Shown here in pieces: positions 27,183-34,785 of a stretch of 64,000 bases of DNA. Made by a program: the position numbers and the translations under genes. The notes beneath the pieces are model-generated. The model saw nothing but the letters and a program-made list of their open reading frames with translations, was not told the DNA's origin and made no database searches. Every line of letters starts with the position of its first letter. Positions within the stretch are counted from its first letter, which is position 1. Source of the stretch: Actinomycetospora succinea (GTDB taxonomy: Bacteria; Actinomycetota; Actinomycetes; Mycobacteriales; Pseudonocardiaceae); assembly GCF_004363095.1 (NCBI RefSeq), contig NZ_SNYO01000001.1, forward strand, positions 186,001-250,000. Direction: 5' to 3'.

Positions 27183-28645
27183 CGCGCCGCCAGCTGCGCG
27201 CGCAGGGCGGCGCGGTCGGGCTTGCGGGACCGCCCGCCGCGCGGCAGCTCGTCGAGGACGACGACCTCGTCGGGCGCGTCGACGCCGAAGAGCCGCCTCA
27301 CGGTGGCGGGACCCGGCGCGGTCCCCGCGACGGCGAGGACGACGTGCTCGTCGCCCGCCGGCGTCGGCACGCCGACGAGCAGGGCCTCGCGGACGCCGGG
27401 CAGGTCGGCGACCGCGGCCTCGTAGAGCCCGGGGTAGATGTTGCGGTCACCCCGGATGATCATGTCCTTGCGGCGGCCGGTGAGCACGACCCGGCCGTCG
27501 TCGAGCACGTGGCCGAGGTCCCCGGTGGGGATCTCCTGGACGTCGGCGCCCAGGTAGCCCAGGGCCTGGTGCGGGGCGGTGAGGCGCAGCTCGTCGTCGA
27601 CCACGCGCACCTCGACGCCCCGCAGCGGCGTGCCGAGGAGGTCGCCCGGCGCGCCGCTCTCGGTGTGCTCGATCTTCTCCTCGGCGGTGGCGATCGCGGC
27701 GGGCGCGAGCTCGGTCATCCCGTAGATCGCGAGCAGCTCGGCGTCCGGGGCCGCCGCGCGCAGCCGCCGCAGCGGCCCCGGGAGCACCGGCGCCGCGCCG
27801 AGCAGCACCCCGCGCAGCCCCGGCGGCAGCCCGCCGCGCACGACGTCCTCGACGTCGGCGGGCACGCAGAACGTGTGCGTCGCGCCCCGGCGCCGCAGCA
27901 CCCGCCCGAGCCGCGTGGCGCGCGCCCCGAGGCCGGGCAGCGACCACGTCGCGCCGGCGGCGAGCGCGGGCAGGCCGATCATGAGCTGGTCGGTGTGCAC
28001 GACGTCGCCGGGGGCGAACGGCACACGCGCCGCGAACGCCGCCAGCCCCGTCCCGAGCCCGGCGCGGGAGTGCACGACGAGCCGGGGCTCGGCGGTCGTC
28101 CCGGACGTCGGGATCACCAGCGCCGGTGCCGCGGGGTCGCCGACGGGCCGGTGATCGTGGGGGCTTTCCTGACACCTGACGTCAGCGTGGCCGCCACGCT
28201 GACACAGGCGCCTCCAGGACACGCTGCCGCGGGGGACGCCGGGGAGCCGGGGGCCGACGTGGACGTGGGTGACGCCGGGCAGGGCGCGCCAGGGGCGGCC
28301 CGCCAGCGTGTGGACCGGCGAGGCGGCGATCGCCCAGCGCGGCGCCAGCGCCGCCGCCCGGGCGCGGAGCACGGCCTCGCCGGCGCGCGGGTCGGCGAAG
28401 GCGAGCGTGCCGCCGGCGGTCACGACGCCGAGCGCGAGGGTCAGCGACGTCGGCGAGGGCGAGACCGCGAACAGCACCCGGTCGCCGGGCTCGAGACCCC
28501 GGGCGCGCAGACCCGCGGCCACGGCCAGCACCCGCGAGCGCAGCGCGGAGAAGCGCACGGGGCGAGCGAGCGCGTCCAGCAGGGCGACGCGCTCGCGGTG
28601 CTCCTCGCAGGCCTCGAGGACGGTCCGGGCCAGGTCAGAGGGCAC
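27179..28645 (-). CDS. Adenylate-forming (ANL) ligase carrying an embedded palindrome
   Basis: 488 residues. Core motifs: A3 PTSGTTAEPR (179-188), A5 YGMTELAP, A7/A8 GDLGHVLDDGRVVLTGRRKDM, and C-terminal GGRSRKPDR with the catalytic Lys. The N-terminal domain style (FADPRAGEAVLRARAAALAPRW) resembles OleC-type and fatty-acid AMP/CoA ligases. Just before A3, residues about 148-160 (CQRGGHADVRCQE) are encoded by a 23-bp palindrome also found in an intergenic region at 15175, so this linker appears to be a repeat insertion that kept frame. Overlaps: 11 bases with the P450, 4 with the SDR. Confidence 0.87.
   Translation of the reverse strand: MPSDLARTVLEACEEHRERVALLDALARPVRFSALRSRVLAVAAGLRARGLEPGDRVLFAVSPSPTSLTLALGVVTAGGTLAFADPRAGEAVLRARAAALAPRWAIAASPVHTLAGRPWRALPGVTHVHVGPRLPGVPRGSVSWRRLCQRGGHADVRCQESPHDHRPVGDPAAPALVIPTSGTTAEPRLVVHSRAGLGTGLAAFAARVPFAPGDVVHTDQLMIGLPALAAGATWSLPGLGARATRLGRVLRRRGATHTFCVPADVEDVVRGGLPPGLRGVLLGAAPVLPGPLRRLRAAAPDAELLAIYGMTELAPAAIATAEEKIEHTESGAPGDLLGTPLRGVEVRVVDDELRLTAPHQALGYLGADVQEIPTGDLGHVLDDGRVVLTGRRKDMIIRGDRNIYPGLYEAAVADLPGVREALLVGVPTPAGDEHVVLAVAGTAPGPATVRRLFGVDAPDEVVVLDELPRGGRSRKPDRAALRAQLAAR
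28181..28203. repeat. 23-bp palindrome, copy 2 (inside the ligase gene)
   Basis: Identical to 15175-15197. It lies in the coding sequence of the ANL ligase just upstream of the A3 motif. The flank (TGTCAG on both sides of the encoded peptide) suggests a slightly longer insertion unit. Confidence 0.75.
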
Positions 28646-29801
28646 GCGCCACCACCAGTTCGCGCCACGCCGGGACCAGCACGCGCCGCGACGGGCGCCG
28701 GCGCACCACCCGCAGGCGGCCGGCCGCCAGCGCGGCCGCGGCCGTCGCGCGCACCTCGACGCGCGCCAGCGCCGCGCCCAGGCAGTGGTGCGGGCCGGCG
28801 CCGAACCACAGCGAGCGCGCCGCCGGGTCGACGGGCGCGCCGACCCGGAAGTCGTCGCCCGCCCCGACGGCGGCGTGGGTGAGCACGAGGACGCGGTCGC
28901 CCGCGCGCAGCGCGCACCCGCCGACCACCGCGGGGGCCGCCACCCGGCGCAGCATCGCCGGCGAGGGCGCGGTGAAGCGCAGGGCCTCGTCGACGGCGTC
29001 GTCGAGGTCGTCGTCCTGCTGGTCGGTGTCGATCAGCAGCGCGACCAGGCGGGGCAGCAGCGCGACGACGGTCTCGGTGCCCGTGAGGAACAGGGCCGCC
29101 GCCGCCCCGCACGCCGCGTCGTGGTCGACGCCCGCCTCCCGCAGCCGGGCCATCACGGTGCCGGCGCGCCGGGCGTGCCACGACGCCGAGGCCGCGTCGA
29201 CCACGGGCGCCAGCTCGGCGCGCGCCCGCGCCGCGCGCCGGGGCGAGAGGGTGCGGGTGGTCGGGCGCACGCTCGCCGCGACCCGCGAGGCCCGCAGGCT
29301 CATCGCGCGGTGCTCGGCGGGTCCGCCGTCGAGACCCACGAGCGCGGCGATCACCGCGCCCGCGACCACCCGCATCTCGTCGACGAGGTCGACGGCGAGC
29401 CCGTCGCGCAGCCGGTCGGTCAGCGACGCCAGGCGCGGGTCCACGGCACGGGAGAGCAGCCCCACCGACGCCCGCGCCGTGAACAGGTCGCCCAGCGCCC
29501 GGCGCATCGCCCGGTGCCGCTCGCCCTCCATCCCGAGCAGGACCGCCTCGCCCAGCACCGGCGTCCAGAGCGCGCCGGGCCCGCCGGGGCCGTCCTTGCG
29601 GAAGCGCTCGGTGTCGGTGAGCACCTCCCGGGCCAGCGCGGCGTCGCTGACCACCGCGCCGACCCCGGGCACCCGCACCACGGGGCGCCGCGCGGCCAGC
29701 CGGGCCAGGGGAGCCGCGACGGGGTGCGCGGCGTCGATCAACCGCCGGTCGGCTCTCTCCAGGGTCGAGCTCCGCTGCGCTTCGTCTCCCGGCCCGCTCA
29801 T
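28635..29801 (-). CDS. Cytochrome P450 (first)
   Basis: 388 residues, bacterial class. Haem motif FGAGPHHCLG with Cys340; ExxR at 272-275 (EALR); I-helix LTGTETVV with the usual acid-threonine pair Glu243-Thr244. It is therefore expected to be a conventional monooxygenase. The start ATGA overlaps the glycosyltransferase stop by 4 bases, and its end overlaps the ligase start by 11. The N-terminal codons about 5-14 contain a copy of an interspersed 28-base repeat (29762-29789). No ferredoxin gene is adjacent. Confidence 0.92.
   Translation of the reverse strand: MSGPGDEAQRSSTLERADRRLIDAAHPVAAPLARLAARRPVVRVPGVGAVVSDAALAREVLTDTERFRKDGPGGPGALWTPVLGEAVLLGMEGERHRAMRRALGDLFTARASVGLLSRAVDPRLASLTDRLRDGLAVDLVDEMRVVAGAVIAALVGLDGGPAEHRAMSLRASRVAASVRPTTRTLSPRRAARARAELAPVVDAASASWHARRAGTVMARLREAGVDHDAACGAAAALFLTGTETVVALLPRLVALLIDTDQQDDDLDDAVDEALRFTAPSPAMLRRVAAPAVVGGCALRAGDRVLVLTHAAVGAGDDFRVGAPVDPAARSLWFGAGPHHCLGAALARVEVRATAAAALAAGRLRVVRRRPSRRVLVPAWRELVVARAL
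29762..29789. repeat. Interspersed repeat, copy in P450 N-terminus
   Basis: Read on the minus strand, 26 of 28 bases match 39230-39257. It encodes part of GDEAQRSSTLER at the flexible N-terminus of the P450. A shorter relative occurs at 48593-48606. Confidence 0.65.
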
Positions 29802-30568
29802 CGGACGTCCACCACGTCGGGCCGGTGCCGGTGGTCGGCGTACCAGCCGAGCGTCCCCACCAGCCCGTACGCGCGCACCCGGCGCACCGACCCGGCGACG
29901 ACGGCGTCGCGCCGCCGCCCGATCCGCCCGCCGACCCGGCGCACGGCGTTGACCAGCGCCCGGTCCTCGTGGACGTCCTCGATCGCGGTGCGCGGGAAGC
30001 CGCCGCTGCGGAGGTAGAGATCGGCGGTGATCGCGAGGTTGCAGCCCGCGCACATGACGTAGGGACCCTGCAGCCCCGGACCGCGGTTCGACGGCCGCAG
30101 CCGCCCGAACGCCGCGGCGACGGCCACGACGGCCGGCAGCCCCCGGCGCTCCCAGAACCGCAGCCGCACCTCGTCGGTGCGCGGCACCAGGCGCCCGCCG
30201 ACCATCTGGAGGCCGTCGGCGAACCCGGCCCGCAGCGCCGCGGTCCAGCCGGGCGCGGGCAGGCAGTCGGCGTCGGTGCGGGCGAGCAGCGTCGCGCCGG
30301 CGTCGATCGCGTGCCGCATCCCGGTGTCGGCGGCGGCGCCGGTGCCCTTCACCGGCTCCTCGATCACCCGCAGGTCGAGCCCGCGGTCGTGGGCCCGCAC
30401 GACGGCGGCGGTCCCGTCGCGGCTGCCGTTGTCGACGACGAGGACGGTGAAGGCCCGGTCGTGCTGGGCGGCCAGGGCGTCGAGCGTGGCCGTGATCCCG
30501 CGGGCCTCGTCGTACGCGGGGACGATCACCCACAGGCTCACGGCGGCGAGAGCGCGATCATGCGGCAC
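29798..30568 (-). CDS. Family 2 glycosyltransferase
   Basis: 256 residues, one GT-A domain: VIVPAYDEARGI, VVDNGSRDGT and the metal site LARTDADCLPAPGW. An acceptor-side VHEDRALVNAVRR follows. No transmembrane helix is seen. The ED-R motif and short length fit sugar or polyprenol transfer to a small acceptor. It is the first gene of the four-gene minus-strand operon, so glycosylation probably belongs to the same pathway as the P450 and ligase. The GTG start at 30568 has no purine-rich site; leaderless translation is possible. Confidence 0.88.
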   Translation of the reverse strand: MPHDRALAAVSLWVIVPAYDEARGITATLDALAAQHDRAFTVLVVDNGSRDGTAAVVRAHDRGLDLRVIEEPVKGTGAAADTGMRHAIDAGATLLARTDADCLPAPGWTAALRAGFADGLQMVGGRLVPRTDEVRLRFWERRGLPAVVAVAAAFGRLRPSNRGPGLQGPYVMCAGCNLAITADLYLRSGGFPRTAIEDVHEDRALVNAVRRVGGRIGRRRDAVVAGSVRRVRAYGLVGTLGWYADHRHRPDVVDVR

Positions 30569-30571
30569 CGG

Positions 30572-30631
30572 GGGGAAGGGCGGTCATACCGAGTGATCTC
30601 ACCCTTCCCCGGGCCCTCCCCGGCAGGGGAG
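30572..30631. promoter_or_regulatory. Divergent control region with two inverted repeats
   Basis: The 73-base gap between the GT2 and second P450 starts holds a 9-bp inverted repeat (GGGGAAGGG 30572-30580 with 30602-30610) around a less GC-rich 21-base centre. A 6-bp hairpin, CTCCCC/GGGGAG (30616-30631), also lies here. The second hairpin includes the P450's own ribosome-binding site, so its folding could limit translation. The first may be an operator shared by both directions. Confidence 0.45.
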
Positions 30632-30641
30632 AAATACTGAC

Positions 30642-31820
30642 ATGACCACCGCACAGCGTCACGAATCATGGCTGCTGTTCCGATCACGCCCGGCGCTGTG
30701 GGCCCTGCTGCGGGCCGGGCGGTGGACCGGGCCGGTCCGTCGCGTGCCGCGGGTGGGGTGGCTGGTCGCCGACCCGGTGCTCGCGCGGCGGGCGCTGAAC
30801 GACCACGCGCACACCAGCGAGCTCGGCGAGGGCGGGGTCGGGCACCTGTGGGCGCAGGTCCTCGGCGACTGGGTCACCGAGCTCTTCGACGGCCCCGGCC
30901 ACGCGGCGCTGCGGGCCCGGGTGCGCGACGTGTTCACCGAGACGTCGGGCCGCGCGCACGTCGACCGGGTCCTCGCGCCGCGCCTCGCCGAGGCCACCGC
31001 GACCCTCGCCGCGGGCGCGGAGCTCGACGTCGCCGACCTCGCCCGCGTGCTCACCGGCTGCCTCGTCGCCGACCTCCTGGGCCTGCCCGACACCACGGAC
31101 GACCCGACCGACGACACCGCCCGGGAGCGCTTCGCCACCGCCGAGCGCCTCGCCGCGCTGGCGCTGGGCACCGGCGCCTCCACCCACCTCGACCCCGCGA
31201 CCCTCGCGACGGCCCGCGCGCTGGTCGGCAAGCTCACCGCCGGGGTGGCCGACGGGTGGGCGCACGCCGGCGAGGACCGGCTGCTCGGCCGCTGCCGCGC
31301 CGTCGGCCTGGGCCTGCGCGAGACCGAGGGGCTGGCGGTCCTCATGGCCGTCGCGGGCACCGGCACGGCCGCGAGCGCCATGGCGCGCACCGTCGCCCTC
31401 GTCGCGGACACCGGCACCGCGCCGCGCCTGCTCGCCGAGCCCGGCCTCGTGCCCGACGCGGTGCGCGAGGGCCTGCGCGTCAGCACGCCCGCGCCGGTCG
31501 TCGGCCGGCACGTCACGGGCGACACCTCCCTCGGGTCCGCTCGTCTATGCGCCGGCGACCGCCTGCTCGTCCTGACCCACACCGTCGACAACGCCGCGGG
31601 CGGCTTCGACCTCGACCGCCCCTACGACCCCGCCACCCGGCAGCTCTGGTTCGGCGCCGGGCGCCACCAGTGCCTCGGGTCGGCGCTCGCGAAGGCCGAG
31701 CTCGCCGCCCTCCTGCACGCGCTGCTGGCGTCCGGACGGCCGTGGCGGGTCACGTCTCGCCGCGCGGCCCGGCGGGTCCTCGTCCCGGCGTACGCCGAGC
31801 TGCGGATCATGGCGGCGTGA
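30642..31820 (+). CDS. Cytochrome P450 (second), unusual I-helix
   Basis: 392 residues. Haem motif FGAGRHQCLG with Cys344 and ExxR at 276-279 (EGLR) are intact. In the I-helix the expected A-G-x-D/E-T is AGTGT (238-242): the acidic residue is Gly241. That acid normally helps proton delivery to the oxygen intermediate, so an altered or substrate-assisted mechanism is plausible. ATG at 30642 with GGGGAGA upstream. Its stop overlaps the start of a transporter gene by 4 bases. Confidence 0.9.
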   Translation: MTTAQRHESWLLFRSRPALWALLRAGRWTGPVRRVPRVGWLVADPVLARRALNDHAHTSELGEGGVGHLWAQVLGDWVTELFDGPGHAALRARVRDVFTETSGRAHVDRVLAPRLAEATATLAAGAELDVADLARVLTGCLVADLLGLPDTTDDPTDDTARERFATAERLAALALGTGASTHLDPATLATARALVGKLTAGVADGWAHAGEDRLLGRCRAVGLGLRETEGLAVLMAVAGTGTAASAMARTVALVADTGTAPRLLAEPGLVPDAVREGLRVSTPAPVVGRHVTGDTSLGSARLCAGDRLLVLTHTVDNAAGGFDLDRPYDPATRQLWFGAGRHQCLGSALAKAELAALLHALLASGRPWRVTSRRAARRVLVPAYAELRIMAA

Positions 31821-32725
31821 CCCTCCTCGCCACCGCGCTGGCGCTGGTCGCGGCGCTGCTGGTCGGGGCGTCGGCGGTGCTGCAGCAGACCGCGGCCGCG
31901 ACGACGCCGGACCGCGGCGCCGGATTCTTCGCGGCCCTGGTGCAGCGGCGCCGGTGGCTCGCGGGGGCGGCGGCGGACACGGGCGGGTTCCTCGTGCTCC
32001 TCGCCGCCCGGGCGTTCGGTCCCCTGCTCCTCGTCCAGCCGCTGATGGCGGTGTCGGTGCTCGTCGCGCTCCTCGGCGGTGCCCGGGCGGCGGGGCGCCG
32101 GCCGCGGCACGGGGAGGTGGTGGCCGGGGTGGTGCTCACCGTGGCGCTGGCGGTGCTCGTCGCGCTCGGCCGGCCGGTGCGCGGGGCCGACCGGGTCCCG
32201 CTCACGACGTGGGCGCCGGCGCTGGTCCTGGTGGGGCTCGGGGCCGCCGCGCTCGTCGCCGCCCGCCGCGCGCGGCCTGGGCCCGTCCGCGCGGTGCTGT
32301 TCGGCGTCCCCGCCGCGCTCGCCTACGGGCTCGGGGCGGCGCTGACGACGACGGTCGTGGCGCTCGTCCCGCTGGGCTGGGCGGCGGTGCTCGGGGCGTG
32401 GGAGACGGCGACGGCCGCGGTGGTGCTGCTCGCGGGCACCGCCGCGCAGCAGCTTGCCTACCGCGCCGGGCCGCTCCCGGCCTCGCTGCCCGTGGTGGCG
32501 GCGGGCGAGCCGGTGGTCGCCGCGGTGCTGGGGGTGGTGGTGCTCGGCGAGGCGCTCGCCGGGACCGGGCCGCCGGTCGTGGTGGCGGCCGTGGCGGCGT
32601 GCGGCGCGGTCGTGGTGCTCGCCCGCGGGGCCGGGACCCTCAGCGCAGGGGACCGACCTCGTCCGGGAACACCCAGCGGCGGAACGCCCACCAGCGGAAG
32701 ACCATCGCGAGGAGGGTCCCGATGA
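31817..32725 (+). CDS. DMT-superfamily multi-pass transporter
   Basis: About 302 residues from a GTG overlapping the P450 stop (GTGA). Nine or ten hydrophobic helices are visible; LVQPLMAVSVLVALL and the C-terminal AAGEPVVAAVLGVVVLGEALAG are typical of EamA/NIPA-like drug-metabolite proteins. The tail is a Pro/Gly/Arg stretch with no fold, and its last 86 bases overlap the convergent GtrA gene. Coupling to a P450 suggests export of the pathway product, but the substrate is not known. Confidence 0.78.
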   Translation: MTLLATALALVAALLVGASAVLQQTAAATTPDRGAGFFAALVQRRRWLAGAAADTGGFLVLLAARAFGPLLLVQPLMAVSVLVALLGGARAAGRRPRHGEVVAGVVLTVALAVLVALGRPVRGADRVPLTTWAPALVLVGLGAAALVAARRARPGPVRAVLFGVPAALAYGLGAALTTTVVALVPLGWAAVLGAWETATAAVVLLAGTAAQQLAYRAGPLPASLPVVAAGEPVVAAVLGVVVLGEALAGTGPPVVVAAVAACGAVVVLARGAGTLSAGDRPRPGTPSGGTPTSGRPSRGGSR

Positions 32726-33125
32726 TCTGGGCGCTCACGAGGTCCGCGACGTGCTCGGTCAGCGACGACACGGCGGGCTGGGCGAGGTCGAGGACGTAGC
32801 GGGAGACGCCCAGCGGCGCGGCGTTGATCGCCAGCGCGACGCCCGACACGGCGAAGTAGAGCAGCGCCTCGCGGGGGCGTCCGCGGCCCCCGCGCAGGCG
32901 GAACGACCACTCGCGGTTGAGCACGTAGCCGACGATCGTCGCGACGAGCACCGCCACGATCTTCGCGGTGACGGGCTTGGGCTCGAGCACCGTGGACTTG
33001 GCGGTGACGAACACGGCGGTGTCGACCACGAAGGTGATCGCCCCGACCGTCGCGAACTTGACCAGCTCGCCGTGCCGACCGACGAGCCGCGCGGCCCATC
33101 CCGGCAGGTAGCGGACCTCGGTCAT
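32640..33125 (-). CDS. GtrA-family membrane protein
   Basis: 161 residues, four transmembrane helices. Family features: FATVGAITFVVDTAVF, YVLNREWSFR and WWAFRRWVFPDE. GtrA-like proteins are thought to move polyprenyl-linked sugars across the membrane for wall or lipopolysaccharide decoration. The position next to purK matches Rv3277. It overlaps the stop of the sigma-fusion gene by 4 bases (ATGA), so the two are probably co-transcribed. Confidence 0.9.
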   Translation of the reverse strand: MTEVRYLPGWAARLVGRHGELVKFATVGAITFVVDTAVFVTAKSTVLEPKPVTAKIVAVLVATIVGYVLNREWSFRLRGGRGRPREALLYFAVSGVALAINAAPLGVSRYVLDLAQPAVSSLTEHVADLVSAQIIGTLLAMVFRWWAFRRWVFPDEVGPLR

Positions 33126-34651
33126 CGCGGCGAGTCTAGTGACGCCTCCCGCGACGCGGTGCCGGTCCGGCAGATCACGCCCTCCGTGTCGAGCACGGGC
33201 AGCCGTGCGGTGACGAGGCAGTCGCCGCCGGACCGGGCCACGTCCGCGCGCCGGGCGAGCAGGGCGAGGTCGCCGCGGTCCGGGGCGGGCGTCCGTGTCG
33301 CCGTGGGTGCGGGAGCCGCCGTCGGACGGGACGTCCGGGGACGGGCCGTGCGCGACCGCGAGGAGGGCTCGTCCTCGAACAGCCCCGGCAGCGCCAGCGC
33401 CGCGTCCGGGGACGCCCGCTCGGAGTCCGCGGTGCGTCCGGGCGCGGGAGCCGCCGGGGACCGGGGAGCAGCCGACGCGCCGGCGGGCGGCGCGGCCGGT
33501 GGGAGCGTCCCCGGCGGCAGGATCGGGGGGACCGCGGGCAGTGCCGCGGGCGGCCGGAGCAGGGGCCCGGCCTGCACCGGTGGCGGCGCCGGCGGCGCGA
33601 CGGCGTCACCGAGCACGAACGCCGCCACGCCCACCGCGCCGGCGAGGGTCACGACGCCGGCCGTGCGCATCGGCGTCGGGACGGCGGGGCGCGGGGTGAT
33701 CCCGGTCAGGCCGGACAGGGCGCCGAGCACGCCCAGCGCGCCGCCGCCCGCGACGGCGAGCTCGCCCGTCGACGCCTGGAACGTCCACGGGCCGGTCGTG
33801 CCGCGCGAGGCCAGGTAGCCGACGAGGCCCGCGCCGAGCACGAGCGGCGCCACCACCGAGCGGACCATGCCGGCGTTGACGTCGCGCAGCTCGTCGGCGA
33901 GCGCGCGGCACTCGGCGCACTCGGCGAGGTGGGACTCGACGCGCTCGGCCTCCCGGCGCGCCAGCCCGCCGCGGGTGTAGGCGCCGAGCTTCTGACCGGT
34001 CTCGCGGTGGCGCCGGTCCCAGCGCCCGGTGCCGGACTCGAGGTGCTCCTGCAGGTACGCCTGGCGCAGCCCCTCGCGGGCGCGGTAGCCGAGCGCGGAG
34101 ACGGCGTTCGCGGTGAGCCCGAAGAGCGGCGCGATGTCGGCGGGGCTGTCGCCCTCGACCTCGAGGTGCCAGAGCACGGCCTGCCAGCGCTCGGGCAGCG
34201 TCGCGAACGCCCGCGCCGCCATCGTGCGCTCGAGGCCCGCGAGGGCGGGGTCGGTGAAGGGGACGACGGTGCCGTCGGGGTCGATGCCGTGGACGTCGGT
34301 GATGTCGTCGGTGAGGTCGAGGCGCCGTTCCGCGCGGCTGCGGTCGTAGGCGAGGTGGCGCACCGAGGTCAGCAGGTAGGCGCGGAACGCCTCGGTCGGG
34401 CCCCGGCCGGCACGCAGGACCTCGAGCAGGCGGGTGAAGGCGCCCGCGACGAGGTCGTCGGCGTCGGCGGAGGAGCGCGCGAGCTGGCGCGCCAGCCACC
34501 GGGCCGCGTGCTGGTGGCGCGCGTAGAGCGTCGCGAAGGCGGCGGTCGAGTCCTGGTCCGCGCCGCGGCCGCGCAGGCGGGCGATGAGCTCGGCGTCGCT
34601 GCGGGGATCCCCGTCGGCACCGCGCCCGTCGTCGGCATCGTCCACGGACAC
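33122..34651 (-). CDS. ECF-type sigma factor fused to a membrane anti-sigma-like domain
   Basis: 509 residues. Sigma region 2 at about 36-108 (FATLYARHQHAARWL, then TSVRHLAYDRSRAERR) and region 4 at about 145-200 (LPERWQAVLWHLEVEGDSP). A zinc-binding anti-sigma motif H241-x3-C245-x2-C248 follows, then three hydrophobic segments (about 264-282, 297-316, 332-351). A Pro/Ala/Ser-rich stretch leads to a C-terminal domain with two cysteines. A sigma factor tied to its own ZAS-like inhibitor and membrane anchor would need release by proteolysis or conformational change. No separate anti-sigma gene is present. Confidence 0.85.
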   Translation of the reverse strand: MSVDDADDGRGADGDPRSDAELIARLRGRGADQDSTAAFATLYARHQHAARWLARQLARSSADADDLVAGAFTRLLEVLRAGRGPTEAFRAYLLTSVRHLAYDRSRAERRLDLTDDITDVHGIDPDGTVVPFTDPALAGLERTMAARAFATLPERWQAVLWHLEVEGDSPADIAPLFGLTANAVSALGYRAREGLRQAYLQEHLESGTGRWDRRHRETGQKLGAYTRGGLARREAERVESHLAECAECRALADELRDVNAGMVRSVVAPLVLGAGLVGYLASRGTTGPWTFQASTGELAVAGGGALGVLGALSGLTGITPRPAVPTPMRTAGVVTLAGAVGVAAFVLGDAVAPPAPPPVQAGPLLRPPAALPAVPPILPPGTLPPAAPPAGASAAPRSPAAPAPGRTADSERASPDAALALPGLFEDEPSSRSRTARPRTSRPTAAPAPTATRTPAPDRGDLALLARRADVARSGGDCLVTARLPVLDTEGVICRTGTASREASLDSPR

Positions 34652-34785
34652 GAGTCCTCACCCCCTCACCCGTCCGGTCGAGTGTTGCGTGCTCCCTACG
34701 GCCGAATCGGTGACCGTCACCGTCATGGGCGACGGCCCCGCGCGTCTCTCCTGCCGGGAACCCACGACAGGAGGCCGGCCGGGGG

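Noticed and set aside
26253-31820. Cluster as a classical PKS/NRPS or terpene locus
   Set aside because: No ketosynthase, condensation, carrier-protein or terpene synthase domain is present.
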